From positions 2,235,501 through 2,299,500 of the forward strand of contig NZ_CP062698.1 of NCBI RefSeq assembly GCF_018389385.1: a stretch of 64,000 nucleotides of DNA. Direction: 5' to 3'. The notes under the pieces are model-generated. The model made no database searches, was not told the origin of the DNA, and saw only the letters and a program-made list of their open reading frames with translations. Origin of the DNA: Anthocerotibacter panamensis C109. GTDB taxonomy: Bacteria > Cyanobacteriota > Cyanobacteriia > Gloeobacterales > Anthocerotibacteraceae. Positions 53,359-62,423 of this stretch are shown one piece after another (within the stretch, counting starts at the first letter, position 1; every line of letters begins with the position of its first letter). The position numbers and the translations under genes were made by a program.

Positions 53359-53742
53359 GGATGCGTATTCCTATGCCATGGGTGCGAGGCCAAAGGATTA
53401 TAGAAATATTGCTTGCTAAATGACAAGAGTGGAAGCGAGTTTTTATGTTTCAAAATATAAAGAAGGTCTACCACACTACATAGACAGAATTGTATTTTTA
53501 GCTACTGATAATAAAACTGTGCTTGTTAATACTTCTCGCTTCGGTCTTCTTCAGATACTCCAGACCTTGTAAATCTTTGCAACATACTATTGCTCATTGC
53601 TGGTTTTGTTTCTGAAATTAAAAGGCTTACACTTTGCACCTATCTTTGATACTCTACAGGGACACCGAACGGCATGGTGCACAGACCCAGTAAACACCAT
53701 TGCTCCCCCGGAAGATCAACCTATGCGGAGAAAGCGCAGTAC
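53359..53742. other. AT-rich divergent intergenic region
   Basis: About 380 bases between the protease gene and the PEP-CTERM gene, clearly AT-rich. It should contain promoters for both, but no operator, hairpin or small gene stands out. Confidence 0.4.
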
Positions 53743-54399
53743 ATGGCTAGCAAGTGGCTGACAGCAGTGGTCGCGACGACCCTGGTTACAATGATGGGTG
53801 GGGTACAGGCAGCCGCCTTCACAGAGATAGGAGACGCAGGGGAGAGTATCTCCACGGCTACTATTACTTCGGCGGCTTCGACAAGCGTGCCGTTGACGAA
53901 CATTTTCGGTTCCCTCGCCAGTGCCTCCGATGCGGATCTCTTCCTAATCAACGTCACGGATATTTCGGCTTTCTCGGCAACCACCGTCAATAGTGATACC
54001 TCAGTTGATACACAGCTTTTCCTTTTCAGTTCCACGGGTCAAGCCATTTACTTTAACGATGATGACCCAGGCGGATTGTCTCTTCAATCCACGCTCCCTG
54101 CTGGGAGTTTGCTAGGGCCAACCAGCACAGGGCTCTACTATCTGGGGATTGCCCCCCTCGGTTACGACCCAATTGATTTTGCCTCCCAATTGCTGTTTGT
54201 GCTGGGTGCTCCTACGGATGTATTGGGGCCAGCGACGAGCAATACTTTGAGCAGCTTTTTCCCCTCCTTTCTTGGCTCCGGCGGAACCTATACCATCAAC
54301 CTGACCGGAGCGACAGCAGCAGTGCCTGAGCCTGCTTCTGTGATGGGTTTTCTGGCTTTGGGAGCCGCATTTGGTTGTAAGAAGCGCACCAAATCCTAA
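53743..54399 (+). CDS. PEP-CTERM exported protein
   Basis: A 218-residue secreted protein. A signal peptide (WLTAVVATTLVTMMGGVQA) is followed by a PPC-like beta domain (SASDADLFLINVTDISAFSA, then DTQLFLFSSTGQAIYFNDDD). The C-terminal sorting signal is VPEPASVMGFLALGAAFGCK followed by KRTKS: PEP motif, hydrophobic helix and basic end. Such proteins are processed by exosortase. ATG 53743 is taken because it directly precedes the signal peptide. Confidence 0.83.
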   Translation: MASKWLTAVVATTLVTMMGGVQAAAFTEIGDAGESISTATITSAASTSVPLTNIFGSLASASDADLFLINVTDISAFSATTVNSDTSVDTQLFLFSSTGQAIYFNDDDPGGLSLQSTLPAGSLLGPTSTGLYYLGIAPLGYDPIDFASQLLFVLGAPTDVLGPATSNTLSSFFPSFLGSGGTYTINLTGATAAVPEPASVMGFLALGAAFGCKKRTKS

Positions 54400-54417
54400 A
54401 GGACTTTCGAGGAATAG

Positions 54418-55149
54418 CTATCCCAACGCTCCGAACATCGCCTGTTTCATCTCCCGCACAGCCCGTTCCATCCCAACTAGGATCGCGCGGGCCATAATAC
54501 TGTGCCCGATATTGAGTTCTTCCATGCCTGGGATCTGAGCGACCGGATAGACATTCCAATAGGTGAGACCGTGACCAGCATTGACGCGCAGGCCAAGATT
54601 AAGCGCCTTAGCGGTGGCGTTTTTCAGACTTTCCAGTTCGTGGTGGCGCGCGGACTCACTTCTGGCTTCGGCATAGCGACCGGTGTGTAACTCGATAAAG
54701 CAAGCACTCGTGTCGTGGGCGGCTTGGATTTGGAGTAGATCGGGGTCGATGAAGAGGCTCACGGGGATACCTGCACCCTGAAGCGTAGTCACGGCATAGC
54801 TCACCCGGTCGATTTGATGGGCGACAGCCAGCCCGCCCTCAGTGGTGACTTCTTCGCGACGTTCAGGAACGAGGGTCACATAGTCAGGTTTGACCTCCAG
54901 CGCAAGGTTGACCATCTCCTCGGTCACAGCCATTTCCAAATTGAAATGGGTCCGCACGGTCTGGCGCAAGAGACGAATATCTCGGTCCTGGATATGGCGG
55001 CGGTCTTCTCTCAGATGCGCGGTGATACCATCCGCCCCCGCCAATTCAGCTAGCAGTGCCGCTGCTATGGGGTTCGGCTCCACAGTCTGTCGCGCTTGTC
55101 GCACGGTCGCCACATGGTCAATATTTACCCCTAATGTCAACATTGCCAC
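54418..55149 (-). CDS. pdxJ: Pyridoxine 5'-phosphate synthase
   Basis: The last step of de novo vitamin B6 synthesis (DXP-dependent route). The 243-residue TIM barrel begins [101 protein letters not shown] and [20 protein letters not shown] cover the phosphate and substrate sites. No operon partner was recognised. Confidence 0.96.
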   Translation of the reverse strand: MAMLTLGVNIDHVATVRQARQTVEPNPIAAALLAELAGADGITAHLREDRRHIQDRDIRLLRQTVRTHFNLEMAVTEEMVNLALEVKPDYVTLVPERREEVTTEGGLAVAHQIDRVSYAVTTLQGAGIPVSLFIDPDLLQIQAAHDTSACFIELHTGRYAEARSESARHHELESLKNATAKALNLGLRVNAGHGLTYWNVYPVAQIPGMEELNIGHSIMARAILVGMERAVREMKQAMFGALG

Positions 55150-55295
55150 GCTCCACGCACTTTTTTAGCTTATACCTTCTCTCCCAGCCTGAGTCAGTTT
55201 GTGGCCTTTGGCAAGTGAGTAGTGAAACTCAAGGCTAAACGGAGAGTTGCATTGCCAGAACGGGTCCAATCGCTTTAGGGCGGATGGCGCTCCCC

Positions 55296-57239
55296 TCACA
55301 CCCAGCCTTGAACCTCTGTATCCGTCAGACTTTTCTCCAGCTTGGTATATTCCGCCCGCGCCCCTTGGAGGATATGCTTCATCTGCACCGGCTCCCCCTC
55401 GTCTGCCGCCACAAACGCCGCTGTCAGCGCAATATTGCGAATCATGCCCCCGGAGACGCTCAACCGACCCAATTTCCTGTAATCCACCCCCCCCAAGGGC
55501 GTCTGTGTCGGGAAAATACGCCTCCAAATCTCAGCACGCACCTCCGGTCCCGGAAACGGAAAGGTAACTACAAAGCGCAACCTACGCAGAAACGCCGTAT
55601 CTATGGAATCCTTCAGGTTCGTCGTCAGAATCGCCAAGCCCTGATAGGTCTCCATGCGCTGCAACAGATAGCTCACTTCCAAGTTGGCATAGCGGTCATG
55701 ACTGTCCTTGACTTGGGTGCGCTTGCCAAATAGAGCGTCCGCTTCATCAAACAAAAGCACTGCGCCGCCTGCTTCGGCAGCATCGAAAACCTTACGTAAA
55801 TTCTTCTCCGTTTCGCCAATATATTTGCTGACAGTCGAAGACAAATCAATGCGATAGAGGTCCAACTGCAAAGTCCGGGCAATGACTTCGGCGGCCATGG
55901 TTTTACCGGTGCCACTCTGACCGCAAAAGAGCGCCGCGATGCCCAAGCCCCGTCCGCCCTTATCAAAGCCCCACTCTTGGTAGACGCGGGTGCGTTGGCG
56001 CACATGGGCGGCGATACTCTTGAGTGTGTGGCGCTGCGCCTCAGGGAGGACCAAATCTTCCCAGGTGGCGGTGGTTTCGATGCGTTGGGCGAGGTCATCG
56101 AGGCGCGGGCGAGCCATGGTCCGGCAGATATTCCAAAGCGCCTGCCCCACATCCGGCTGACTTTGTGCTTCGCGGCAGATAGCTTGGATGGCGGGGGTCG
56201 TCAGGTTGAATTGGGCTACCAAGCGGTCCACCTGCCCGTTCAACTCTTGAGCAACCGGACCCAGACTTGTCTGCCAGACAGCACGGTGCTCTTGGGGGGT
56301 GAGCCGGGGGACTTCAAAAGTAGGCAGGGGATTTTTCAGAAAAGTCAGTCGTTCTTCGGTGACGAGCAGCAGTGGGGCATTAAGCTTCTGGAGCAGGGTA
56401 AGCAGCGCTTCTTGCCGTGGCAGGTCTTGCGCCGAGAAGGAGGCACAGTCGAGCAGCAACACGGCGGGGGCAAACTTGAGGGCACGCTCCCAACGGTTGA
56501 GCAGGGCGTGCAGGGCGTCTGTAGGCAAACTGTGAATAGAGAGAACATACAAGGGCAGCTTTAAGTGAAGGCAGGCATGGGCTGCGATAGCCCAAGTATC
56601 TGCCTCCTCGGGTCCACACAGATGTACTTGAGCTTGCGCCGTTCCCAAAGTAACCATAAGGCGTTCAACTAGCTGCTGATGGGTCGGTTGGAGTGGATAA
56701 TCCAAATATTTTCTGGTCAGGGGTTGCACCAGCCGTTGGAGTTGGACATCTTTAAAAGGTTCGCCGAGCAGGAAATATAGAATCGATCTATCTAAGTGAA
56801 GGGCAGCCAACGTGGGTTCCGGTCCCGGTGCTCCATGCAGGAGTTGCCAGCGTTGTAGGGGAGCTTCGGGGAGCAAAGCTCTCGTATTGCTATCCTCAAA
56901 GACGGATAGAGCGAGTTGAAAGGTGGGAAAAGCTAACCGGGAATCTCCCAAAGCATGAGCACACACCGCCCCAAAACTGGGAATGAGCGCCATCCCCACG
57001 CACAAAAGTAAAATCTTACGCTCAAAAGCAGTGAGGTTAAAGGTATGACAGAGCGTTTCGAGAGGAGCAGCGGGGTTTATGGAGGTGGAACGCTCAATGA
57101 GCCCCACAGGAATATAGGAAGGTTGCCCCCCTTGAGGTAACTTGTGTTTCTCCAGCAAGCATTGGACTTCGGCAACAGCATCAAGAAGATAATCAAGGTT
57201 GGCTTGTTGCTCGATGCTGGTGTTAGGGTTATGGGTCAT
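55296..57239 (-). CDS. eCIS-associated (Afp15-like) AAA+ ATPase
   Basis: A 647-residue protein with a helical N-terminal region (1-170), a degenerate first AAA module (about 190-370) and an active second one. Walker A is CGQSGTGKTMAAEV (439-452), Walker B AVLLFDEADALFGKR, sensor AILTTNLKDSIDTAF, and the arginine pair is FLRRLRFVV. This layout matches the ATPase found in extracellular contractile injection clusters, thought to help assembly or effector loading. The upstream genes are the DUF4157 effector and its coupled partner. Residues 1 to about 363 are duplicated at 60.7-61.6 kb. Confidence 0.83.
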   Translation of the reverse strand: MTHNPNTSIEQQANLDYLLDAVAEVQCLLEKHKLPQGGQPSYIPVGLIERSTSINPAAPLETLCHTFNLTAFERKILLLCVGMALIPSFGAVCAHALGDSRLAFPTFQLALSVFEDSNTRALLPEAPLQRWQLLHGAPGPEPTLAALHLDRSILYFLLGEPFKDVQLQRLVQPLTRKYLDYPLQPTHQQLVERLMVTLGTAQAQVHLCGPEEADTWAIAAHACLHLKLPLYVLSIHSLPTDALHALLNRWERALKFAPAVLLLDCASFSAQDLPRQEALLTLLQKLNAPLLLVTEERLTFLKNPLPTFEVPRLTPQEHRAVWQTSLGPVAQELNGQVDRLVAQFNLTTPAIQAICREAQSQPDVGQALWNICRTMARPRLDDLAQRIETTATWEDLVLPEAQRHTLKSIAAHVRQRTRVYQEWGFDKGGRGLGIAALFCGQSGTGKTMAAEVIARTLQLDLYRIDLSSTVSKYIGETEKNLRKVFDAAEAGGAVLLFDEADALFGKRTQVKDSHDRYANLEVSYLLQRMETYQGLAILTTNLKDSIDTAFLRRLRFVVTFPFPGPEVRAEIWRRIFPTQTPLGGVDYRKLGRLSVSGGMIRNIALTAAFVAADEGEPVQMKHILQGARAEYTKLEKSLTDTEVQGWV

Positions 57240-58115
57240 AAAGAATCAACAGAATGAGGAACAAGTTCATGCAAAAGTCTCCAAATTGAGTATCTACTGA
57301 ATACTTCAGACTGCCAGATATGGAAGGGGGAAACGTTAAAACAAGATTTGTGGTACGTTTCAATCATTGTTTTACCTTTAGTTCTCAACTAGTGTTTAAC
57401 AGGAGCACTTTCATACTTGCAACCTAGGGATATGAAGGGTAGCAACCCTCTACGGTATGCGGTTCACCTTTTTCCCAACCATCAAAACCAAACTTAAAAG
57501 AACAGACTTCATCAGTATTTTTTGAAATAAAGTCAACAAGCTTTCCACTTGGGACATGGATAAAAATTAGCCCTTGATCAGCGTGACTAGGATTAATTAT
57601 AATTGTTTTTAAGAGAACTAAGTACTGAGAGTCTGGGGACCAGAGATATTGTATATCACCAGCATCACTATAAGTATCGAAACCTGAACGTTCAGGCAAA
57701 TCGGATATCTGAGATATTCGAATGATATGTTTTTGGGCTACCTTGCCGTCATTGTATATAATTTCTGCTTGCTTCCAAAGAATACCAGAACCAGGGTCTT
57801 CCATAGGTTTAGAAAATATCACAGTTGTTTTCTTGTCTGGACTCTGAATTTTCTTTGAGAGCTTCATCTTTTTTTTGCCGCCCCTTGCTATCAGTACTTC
57901 AGGAGAAAGCGTATTCATTTTTCCAGTATGAACACTGGGCTTTTCGAACTCAAGCAAAGTTTCTGAGTCACAGCCTAGGCTAGCCGAAAATACAAGAATT
58001 AAAATGCAAATACTGAAATGAATCTTTTTCATTGTCCTTCCTCACTCCACAACTTTGCTGAACCAATTTTTGTGCTCGGCTTCATGCTCTCAATTTTTCT
58101 AGCCCGGTCCATCAT
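56153..58115 (-). repeat. Segmental duplication, intact copy
   Basis: This 1.96-kb segment covers the AAA gene up to codon ~363, the following spacer, the exported partner gene and the last 27 codons of the DUF4157 effector. It is homologous to 60657-62505. The spacer 57240-57423 differs by about one base from its partner, whereas the partner gene is much more diverged. The effector-side boundary is sharp at ATGATGGA; the other end falls inside the AAA gene. Confidence 0.85.
57424..58032 (-). CDS. Exported protein coupled to the DUF4157 effector (candidate immunity protein)
   Basis: A 202-residue protein with a signal peptide (IHFSICILILVFSASLGC); the Cys suggests a lipoprotein, but the lipobox is atypical. 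A basic patch IARGGKKKMKLSKKIQSPDK is followed by a beta-rich domain with TVIFSKPMEDPGSGILWKQA and YLWSPDSQYLVLLKT, ending EGCYPSYP. Its ATG overlaps the effector stop (ATGA), implying coupled translation. Effector-partner order, export and diversification between the two copies suggest an immunity or chaperone role; no known family was recognised. Confidence 0.7.
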   Translation of the reverse strand: MKKIHFSICILILVFSASLGCDSETLLEFEKPSVHTGKMNTLSPEVLIARGGKKKMKLSKKIQSPDKKTTVIFSKPMEDPGSGILWKQAEIIYNDGKVAQKHIIRISQISDLPERSGFDTYSDAGDIQYLWSPDSQYLVLLKTIIINPSHADQGLIFIHVPSGKLVDFISKNTDEVCSFKFGFDGWEKGEPHTVEGCYPSYP

Positions 58116-60479
58116 TTGTGTCCCCCGCCGGAGTGGCTTGTAGAATGCTATGATAGCAGGCTCATAGACCTTCCGCTCTTCATCAGACCAATCCTGCGGA
58201 TTTTGTGAGGCTTTGGGAAATTTCTTGTAAAACTTGTCAAGTGCTTGGCCAAAGTCTTTAGGAACATTACTAGGTCTATTGACACTTTGATCTACAATGA
58301 GTGCTAACCCTTCCACAGAAGTAAGATAGTACATGATCTTAAAACCATAGCCCTTTGGCTTAGAGTCCTTTACTTCCCCACTTTCCATATAGGTGTCTGT
58401 CGCATTTTTAATTCTCTCTTTAAAATCCATGATTTGCTGTGTTTGAAAATCAGGATCTTTCCCCGCATCCCGCAGTGGACCGAGTACTTTCTCCCAAAGT
58501 TCTGGAGCATTCTGCACATGGGTTAGCTTCTTGAGTGCACTCCCCGTCATCTCAGCAGCTCCAGGGTTTTCAGGATCTTTGTAGAAAAGATAGGGCACTA
58601 GCTCCTTACCCTTTTTAATGTCTTTGTAATACCATCCCTTGTTCACAAATAACTCTTGATATCTATCAGGATAGGCCATTGCAAATTTCTTGATTTGAGC
58701 GGGTAGCTCTCCAGGAGAACTGTCAGTTTTGACGGTTTTTTGCATGGCTCCTATGGAGACGGCTTCACTATCCCAAGTTTGGACAGTATCTAGCTTTCCC
58801 TCATTTGCTGATACAGCGAGTATGATAGCCTTCTCGTGTTCGGTCATTTGCCCGCTCTTGAGCAGATCATCCCATCCTTGATAGGCACTTATGGGCACTG
58901 TTCCAAAAGCTGTGGGTCCGCCCACATAGCCTTTGGGCTGTTGCCAGGAAAACTTATTCGACCCGCGTTTCTTGCTCTTTACTGCTTTCAGCGCCTGTCT
59001 TGCCTGTGGGTCACGCACTTGACTTCTCGCTGCTCGGGAGGCTACTGCTGGACTGTGCTCCTCTTCCCGTGCTCCTGTCGGGGTGTGTGCAGGAGCTTCA
59101 GGAGTTGGGTGGGGGGCATCTTTTTTGTCCTTTTCTTCTATCAAGTGCAGCGTGCGCGCTCCCACCTTCCCGTCAGGCTCTAGCTGGTGCTGCCTTTGCC
59201 ATGTCGCTATCTTGCGCACCGTCTCGGGTCCAATCACCCCATCCACCTCCGCTCCCACCATTTGCTGTACTTGGCGCACCACTTTGGAAGGATAGTGCCG
59301 TGCCTGATTATACGCAGCCACCACCTGGAGCTGCTCCTCAGTGAAGCTAGTGTCCGTGGGGATTACAGCGGCTGCCGGTGGCGCTTGTGGTGCCGGTGCT
59401 TCAGGCTTGGGCTCAGGAGCCCCCCACCACATCCGTTGCACTTGCTGGAGTATCGAGGCGATATGCGCTAACAATGCCTCGGGCGTGAAGTTTTGTGCCT
59501 CACTGGCGACAGCGGGTTGCTGTTCAGACGTTTCTTTGCGCATCAAAGTTTCGTCTTCTGTTTCCTGGCGTTGCACTTGCTGAAGCGGTGCGCCTCCGGT
59601 CTGTTGGACCACATGGGTCAACTCATGCGCGAGGAGTTCTTGACCACCCGTGCTGCTGGGATTGAACTCCCCTTGCCGGAAAAAGATATCTTGCCCCGTG
59701 GTAAACGCTCGGGCTTGTAAAGATTGGTTGAGCGCATGGGATTCATTATCCGTATGAATCCGGACATCCTCGAAGCTCGTCCCGAAGGCTTGCTCCATCG
59801 GTTGGCGCACTGGGTCCGGTAACGCCTGTCCACCGCCCTTTGCCTGTTGGATTGAGGTCTCTACTTCCTGTGGGGCGGTTGCTCCTGAGACGGCTTGACG
59901 TTGCACAAGCGGCTGCATCTGGAGGGTTTCCTCCTCAGACGGCAACTCCTCACGCTGGATAACTCCCGCCGCAGGCTGCATTTGAAGCGTTTCCTCTTCT
60001 TGCTCCTGCCGTTGCACCTGTTGTTTGGGTTGTGGAGCATTGATTTTGCTGACCACTTGAGCGGCTACTCGGTCAGCCTCTTGCTCATATTGGTCTCCCG
60101 GTTGTCCGACCGTGAGCTTGGCTTGGGCGCGGGCGTTGCGGGCACGCATGAGGGCGGAGTTCACCCACCAACCTTGCCCCAAGACGGCACCGGAGAAAGG
60201 CGCAAGGGCGGGGGGTTCCTCCTGTCGTGGCACTGGGGCTGGGCTCTGGGTGCTCTGGGCTGCTTCTCGTTCGGCGAGTTCCGCCCACAGTGCAGCCATG
60301 CCTTTGCCGCCTGCGAGGGGTAAATGCTTCAGCCACAAGTCTGGGGGAAAGGTTTGACGCTGCACCTGTGGGATTTCCTGGTCAGCCGGGAGGTTCTTGC
60401 TGGGGGCGGGAGCGGGCTTAGCGGGCGTAGGCGGGCTCCAAGCATCAGCTTTAGGCTTTTGGGGGTCGGCAAAGGACAT
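58029..60479 (-). CDS. DUF4157 (eCIS core) multidomain effector
   Basis: An 816-residue protein. A Pro-rich N-terminus leads to VGQPGDQYEQEADRVAAQVV (124-143) and Gln/Glu-rich repeats (EEETLQMQP twice). The DUF4157 core follows: FGTSFEDVRIHTDNESHAL, then LLAHELTHVVQQTGG with the zinc motif HELTH at 285-289. A peptidoglycan-binding-like segment spans about 395-447 (VDGVIGPETVRKIATWQRQH). From 520 onward a lysozyme-like domain shows LAVSANEGKLDTVQTWDSEA with candidate catalytic Glu560. The last 27 residues are shared with the second effector. DUF4157 marks cargo of contractile injection systems. A murein-hydrolase toxin is inferred. Confidence 0.8.
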   Translation of the reverse strand: MSFADPQKPKADAWSPPTPAKPAPAPSKNLPADQEIPQVQRQTFPPDLWLKHLPLAGGKGMAALWAELAEREAAQSTQSPAPVPRQEEPPALAPFSGAVLGQGWWVNSALMRARNARAQAKLTVGQPGDQYEQEADRVAAQVVSKINAPQPKQQVQRQEQEEETLQMQPAAGVIQREELPSEEETLQMQPLVQRQAVSGATAPQEVETSIQQAKGGGQALPDPVRQPMEQAFGTSFEDVRIHTDNESHALNQSLQARAFTTGQDIFFRQGEFNPSSTGGQELLAHELTHVVQQTGGAPLQQVQRQETEDETLMRKETSEQQPAVASEAQNFTPEALLAHIASILQQVQRMWWGAPEPKPEAPAPQAPPAAAVIPTDTSFTEEQLQVVAAYNQARHYPSKVVRQVQQMVGAEVDGVIGPETVRKIATWQRQHQLEPDGKVGARTLHLIEEKDKKDAPHPTPEAPAHTPTGAREEEHSPAVASRAARSQVRDPQARQALKAVKSKKRGSNKFSWQQPKGYVGGPTAFGTVPISAYQGWDDLLKSGQMTEHEKAIILAVSANEGKLDTVQTWDSEAVSIGAMQKTVKTDSSPGELPAQIKKFAMAYPDRYQELFVNKGWYYKDIKKGKELVPYLFYKDPENPGAAEMTGSALKKLTHVQNAPELWEKVLGPLRDAGKDPDFQTQQIMDFKERIKNATDTYMESGEVKDSKPKGYGFKIMYYLTSVEGLALIVDQSVNRPSNVPKDFGQALDKFYKKFPKASQNPQDWSDEERKVYEPAIIAFYKPLRRGTQMMDRARKIESMKPSTKIGSAKLWSEEGQ

Positions 60480-60656
60480 ATCTATACCTAAAAGTGGGTA
60501 ATGAGGGCACTAGAGGTCTCAGACAAGTACGGAGTTCTACGGGGATGACTTCCAGAATGCATGATAACTGTATCTTGCTTGAGCGGTCTACGAGCAATTC
60601 TACGGAATAATCCAGACTTTAGAAGGACGGTTGAGTAATTTTTAGGGACTCGCCCT

Positions 60657-61642
60657 ATCTTTATCCGGCTGACTTTGCGCTTCGCGGCAGATAGCTTGGA
60701 TGGCGGGGGTCGTCAGGTTGAATTGGGCTACCAAGCGGTCCACCTGCCCGTTCAACTCTTGAGCAACCGGACCCAGACTTGTCTGCCAGACAGCACGGTG
60801 CTCTTGGGGGGTGAGCCGGGGGACTTCAAAAGTAGGCAGGGGATTTTTCAGAAAAGTCAGTCGTTCTTCGGTGACGAGCAGCAGTGGGGCATTAAGCTTC
60901 TGGAGCAGGGTAAGCAGCGCTTCTTGCCGTGGCAGGTCTTGCGCCGAGAAGGAGGCACAGTCGAGCAGCAACACGGCGGGGGCAAACTTGAGGGCACGCT
61001 CCCAACGGTTGAGCAGGGCGTGCAGGGCGTCTGTAGGCAAACTGTGAATAGAGAGAACATACAAGGGCAGCTTTAAGTGAAGGCAGGCATGGGCTGCGAT
61101 AGCCCAAGTATCTGCCTCCTCGGGTCCACACAGATGTACTTGAGCTTGCGCCATTCCCAGGGTTCACCGAGTAGGAAATATAGAATCGACCTATCTAAGT
61201 GAAGGGCAGCCAACGTGGGTTCCGGTCCCGGTGCTCCATGCAGGAGTTGCCAGCGTTGTAGGGGAGCCTCAGGGAGCAAAGCGCTCACATGACTATCAGC
61301 AAAGACGGACAGAGCGAGTTGCAAGGTGGGAAAAGCTAACCGGGAATCTCCCAAAGCATGAGCACACACCGCCCCAAAACTGGGAATGAGCGCCATCCCC
61401 ACGCACAAAAGTAAAATCTTACGCTCAAAAGCAGTGAGGTTAAAGGTATGACAGAGCGTTTCGAGAGGAGCAGCGGGGTTTATGGAGGTGGAACGCTCAA
61501 TGAGCCCCACAGGAATATAGGAAGGTTGCCCCCCTTGAGGTAACTTGTGTTTCTCCAGCAAGCATTGGACTTCGGCAACAGCATCAAGAAGATAATCAAG
61601 GTTGGCTTGTTGCTCGATGCTGGTGTTAGGGTTATGGGTCAT
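60657..61642 (-). pseudogene. Truncated, frameshifted copy of the AAA+ ATPase
   Basis: This copy starts with the same MTHNPNTSIEQQANLDYLL but is broken. A 109-base deletion relative to the intact gene (equivalent to 56648-56756) joins GEP to a shifted frame at about 61155. The resumed frame continues AQAQVHLCGPEEADTWAIAA, then stops being homologous after EAQSQPD, at about 60657. The catalytic AAA module with Walker A/B is absent, so it cannot be a working ATPase. Confidence 0.85.
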
Positions 61643-61826
61643 AAAGAATCAACAGAATGAGGAACAAGTTCATGCAAAAGTCTCCAAATTGAGTATCTAC
61701 TGAATACTTCAGACTGCCAGATATGGAAGGGGGAAACGTTAAAACAAGATTTGTGGTGCGTTTCAATCATTGTTTTACCTTTAGTTCTCAACTAGTGTTT
61801 AACAGGAGCACTTTCATACTTGCAAC

Positions 61827-62423
61827 CTAGGGATATGAAGGGTAGCAACCCTCTATGGTATACGGTTCACCTTTTTCCCAACCATCAAAACCAAACTTAA
61901 AAGAACAGACTTCATCAGTATTTTTTGAAATAAAATCAACAAACTTTCCGCTCGGAACATGAACAAAAAGAATATCTTGTTGAACATTGTTAGGATTGAC
62001 TAGATTTGATTCTTTTAAAAGAACTAAGTACTGAGCATCTGGAGATCAGAAATCGGTATCATTGATATCAAAACCAGCATACTTTAGCTCCTCCGCATCT
62101 TGAGAGGGTCGGATAGTATATTTGCTGGCTACCTTACCATTATTATATATGATCTCTGCTTGTTTCCAGAAGGTGCCAACACCAGGGTCTTTTATAGGCT
62201 GAGAAAATATTACTGTTGCCTTCTTGTCTGGACTCTGGATTTTCTTCGAGAGTTCCATCTTTTTTTTACCACCTCTTGCTATTACTATTTCAGGAGAAAG
62301 AGTGTTTATTTTTTCAACAGGAATGCTTGACTTATTGGCCTTAAGCAAAGTTGCTGAATCACAGTCTAGGTTAGCTGAAATCACAAGGATAAAGATACAG
62401 ATGCCAAAATGAATCTTTTTCAT
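61827..62423 (-). pseudogene. Nonsense-interrupted copy of the exported partner
   Basis: Starts MKKIHFGICIFILVISANLD and stays collinear with the intact copy. A TGA at 62046-62048 replaces the TGG (Trp) of the intact gene's YLWSPD. The frame then continues open (SPDAQYLVLLKES) to the same ending EGCYPSYP and TAG at 61827-61829. All indels relative to the intact copy are multiples of three. A 125-residue truncated product may still be made. Its start overlaps the second effector's stop (ATGA). Confidence 0.8.

Noticed and set aside
55977-56564. Plus-strand long frame antisense to the AAA gene, with a matching frame at 60675-61076
   Set aside because: Its conservation in both copies follows from the DNA duplication; composition mirrors the ATPase gene.
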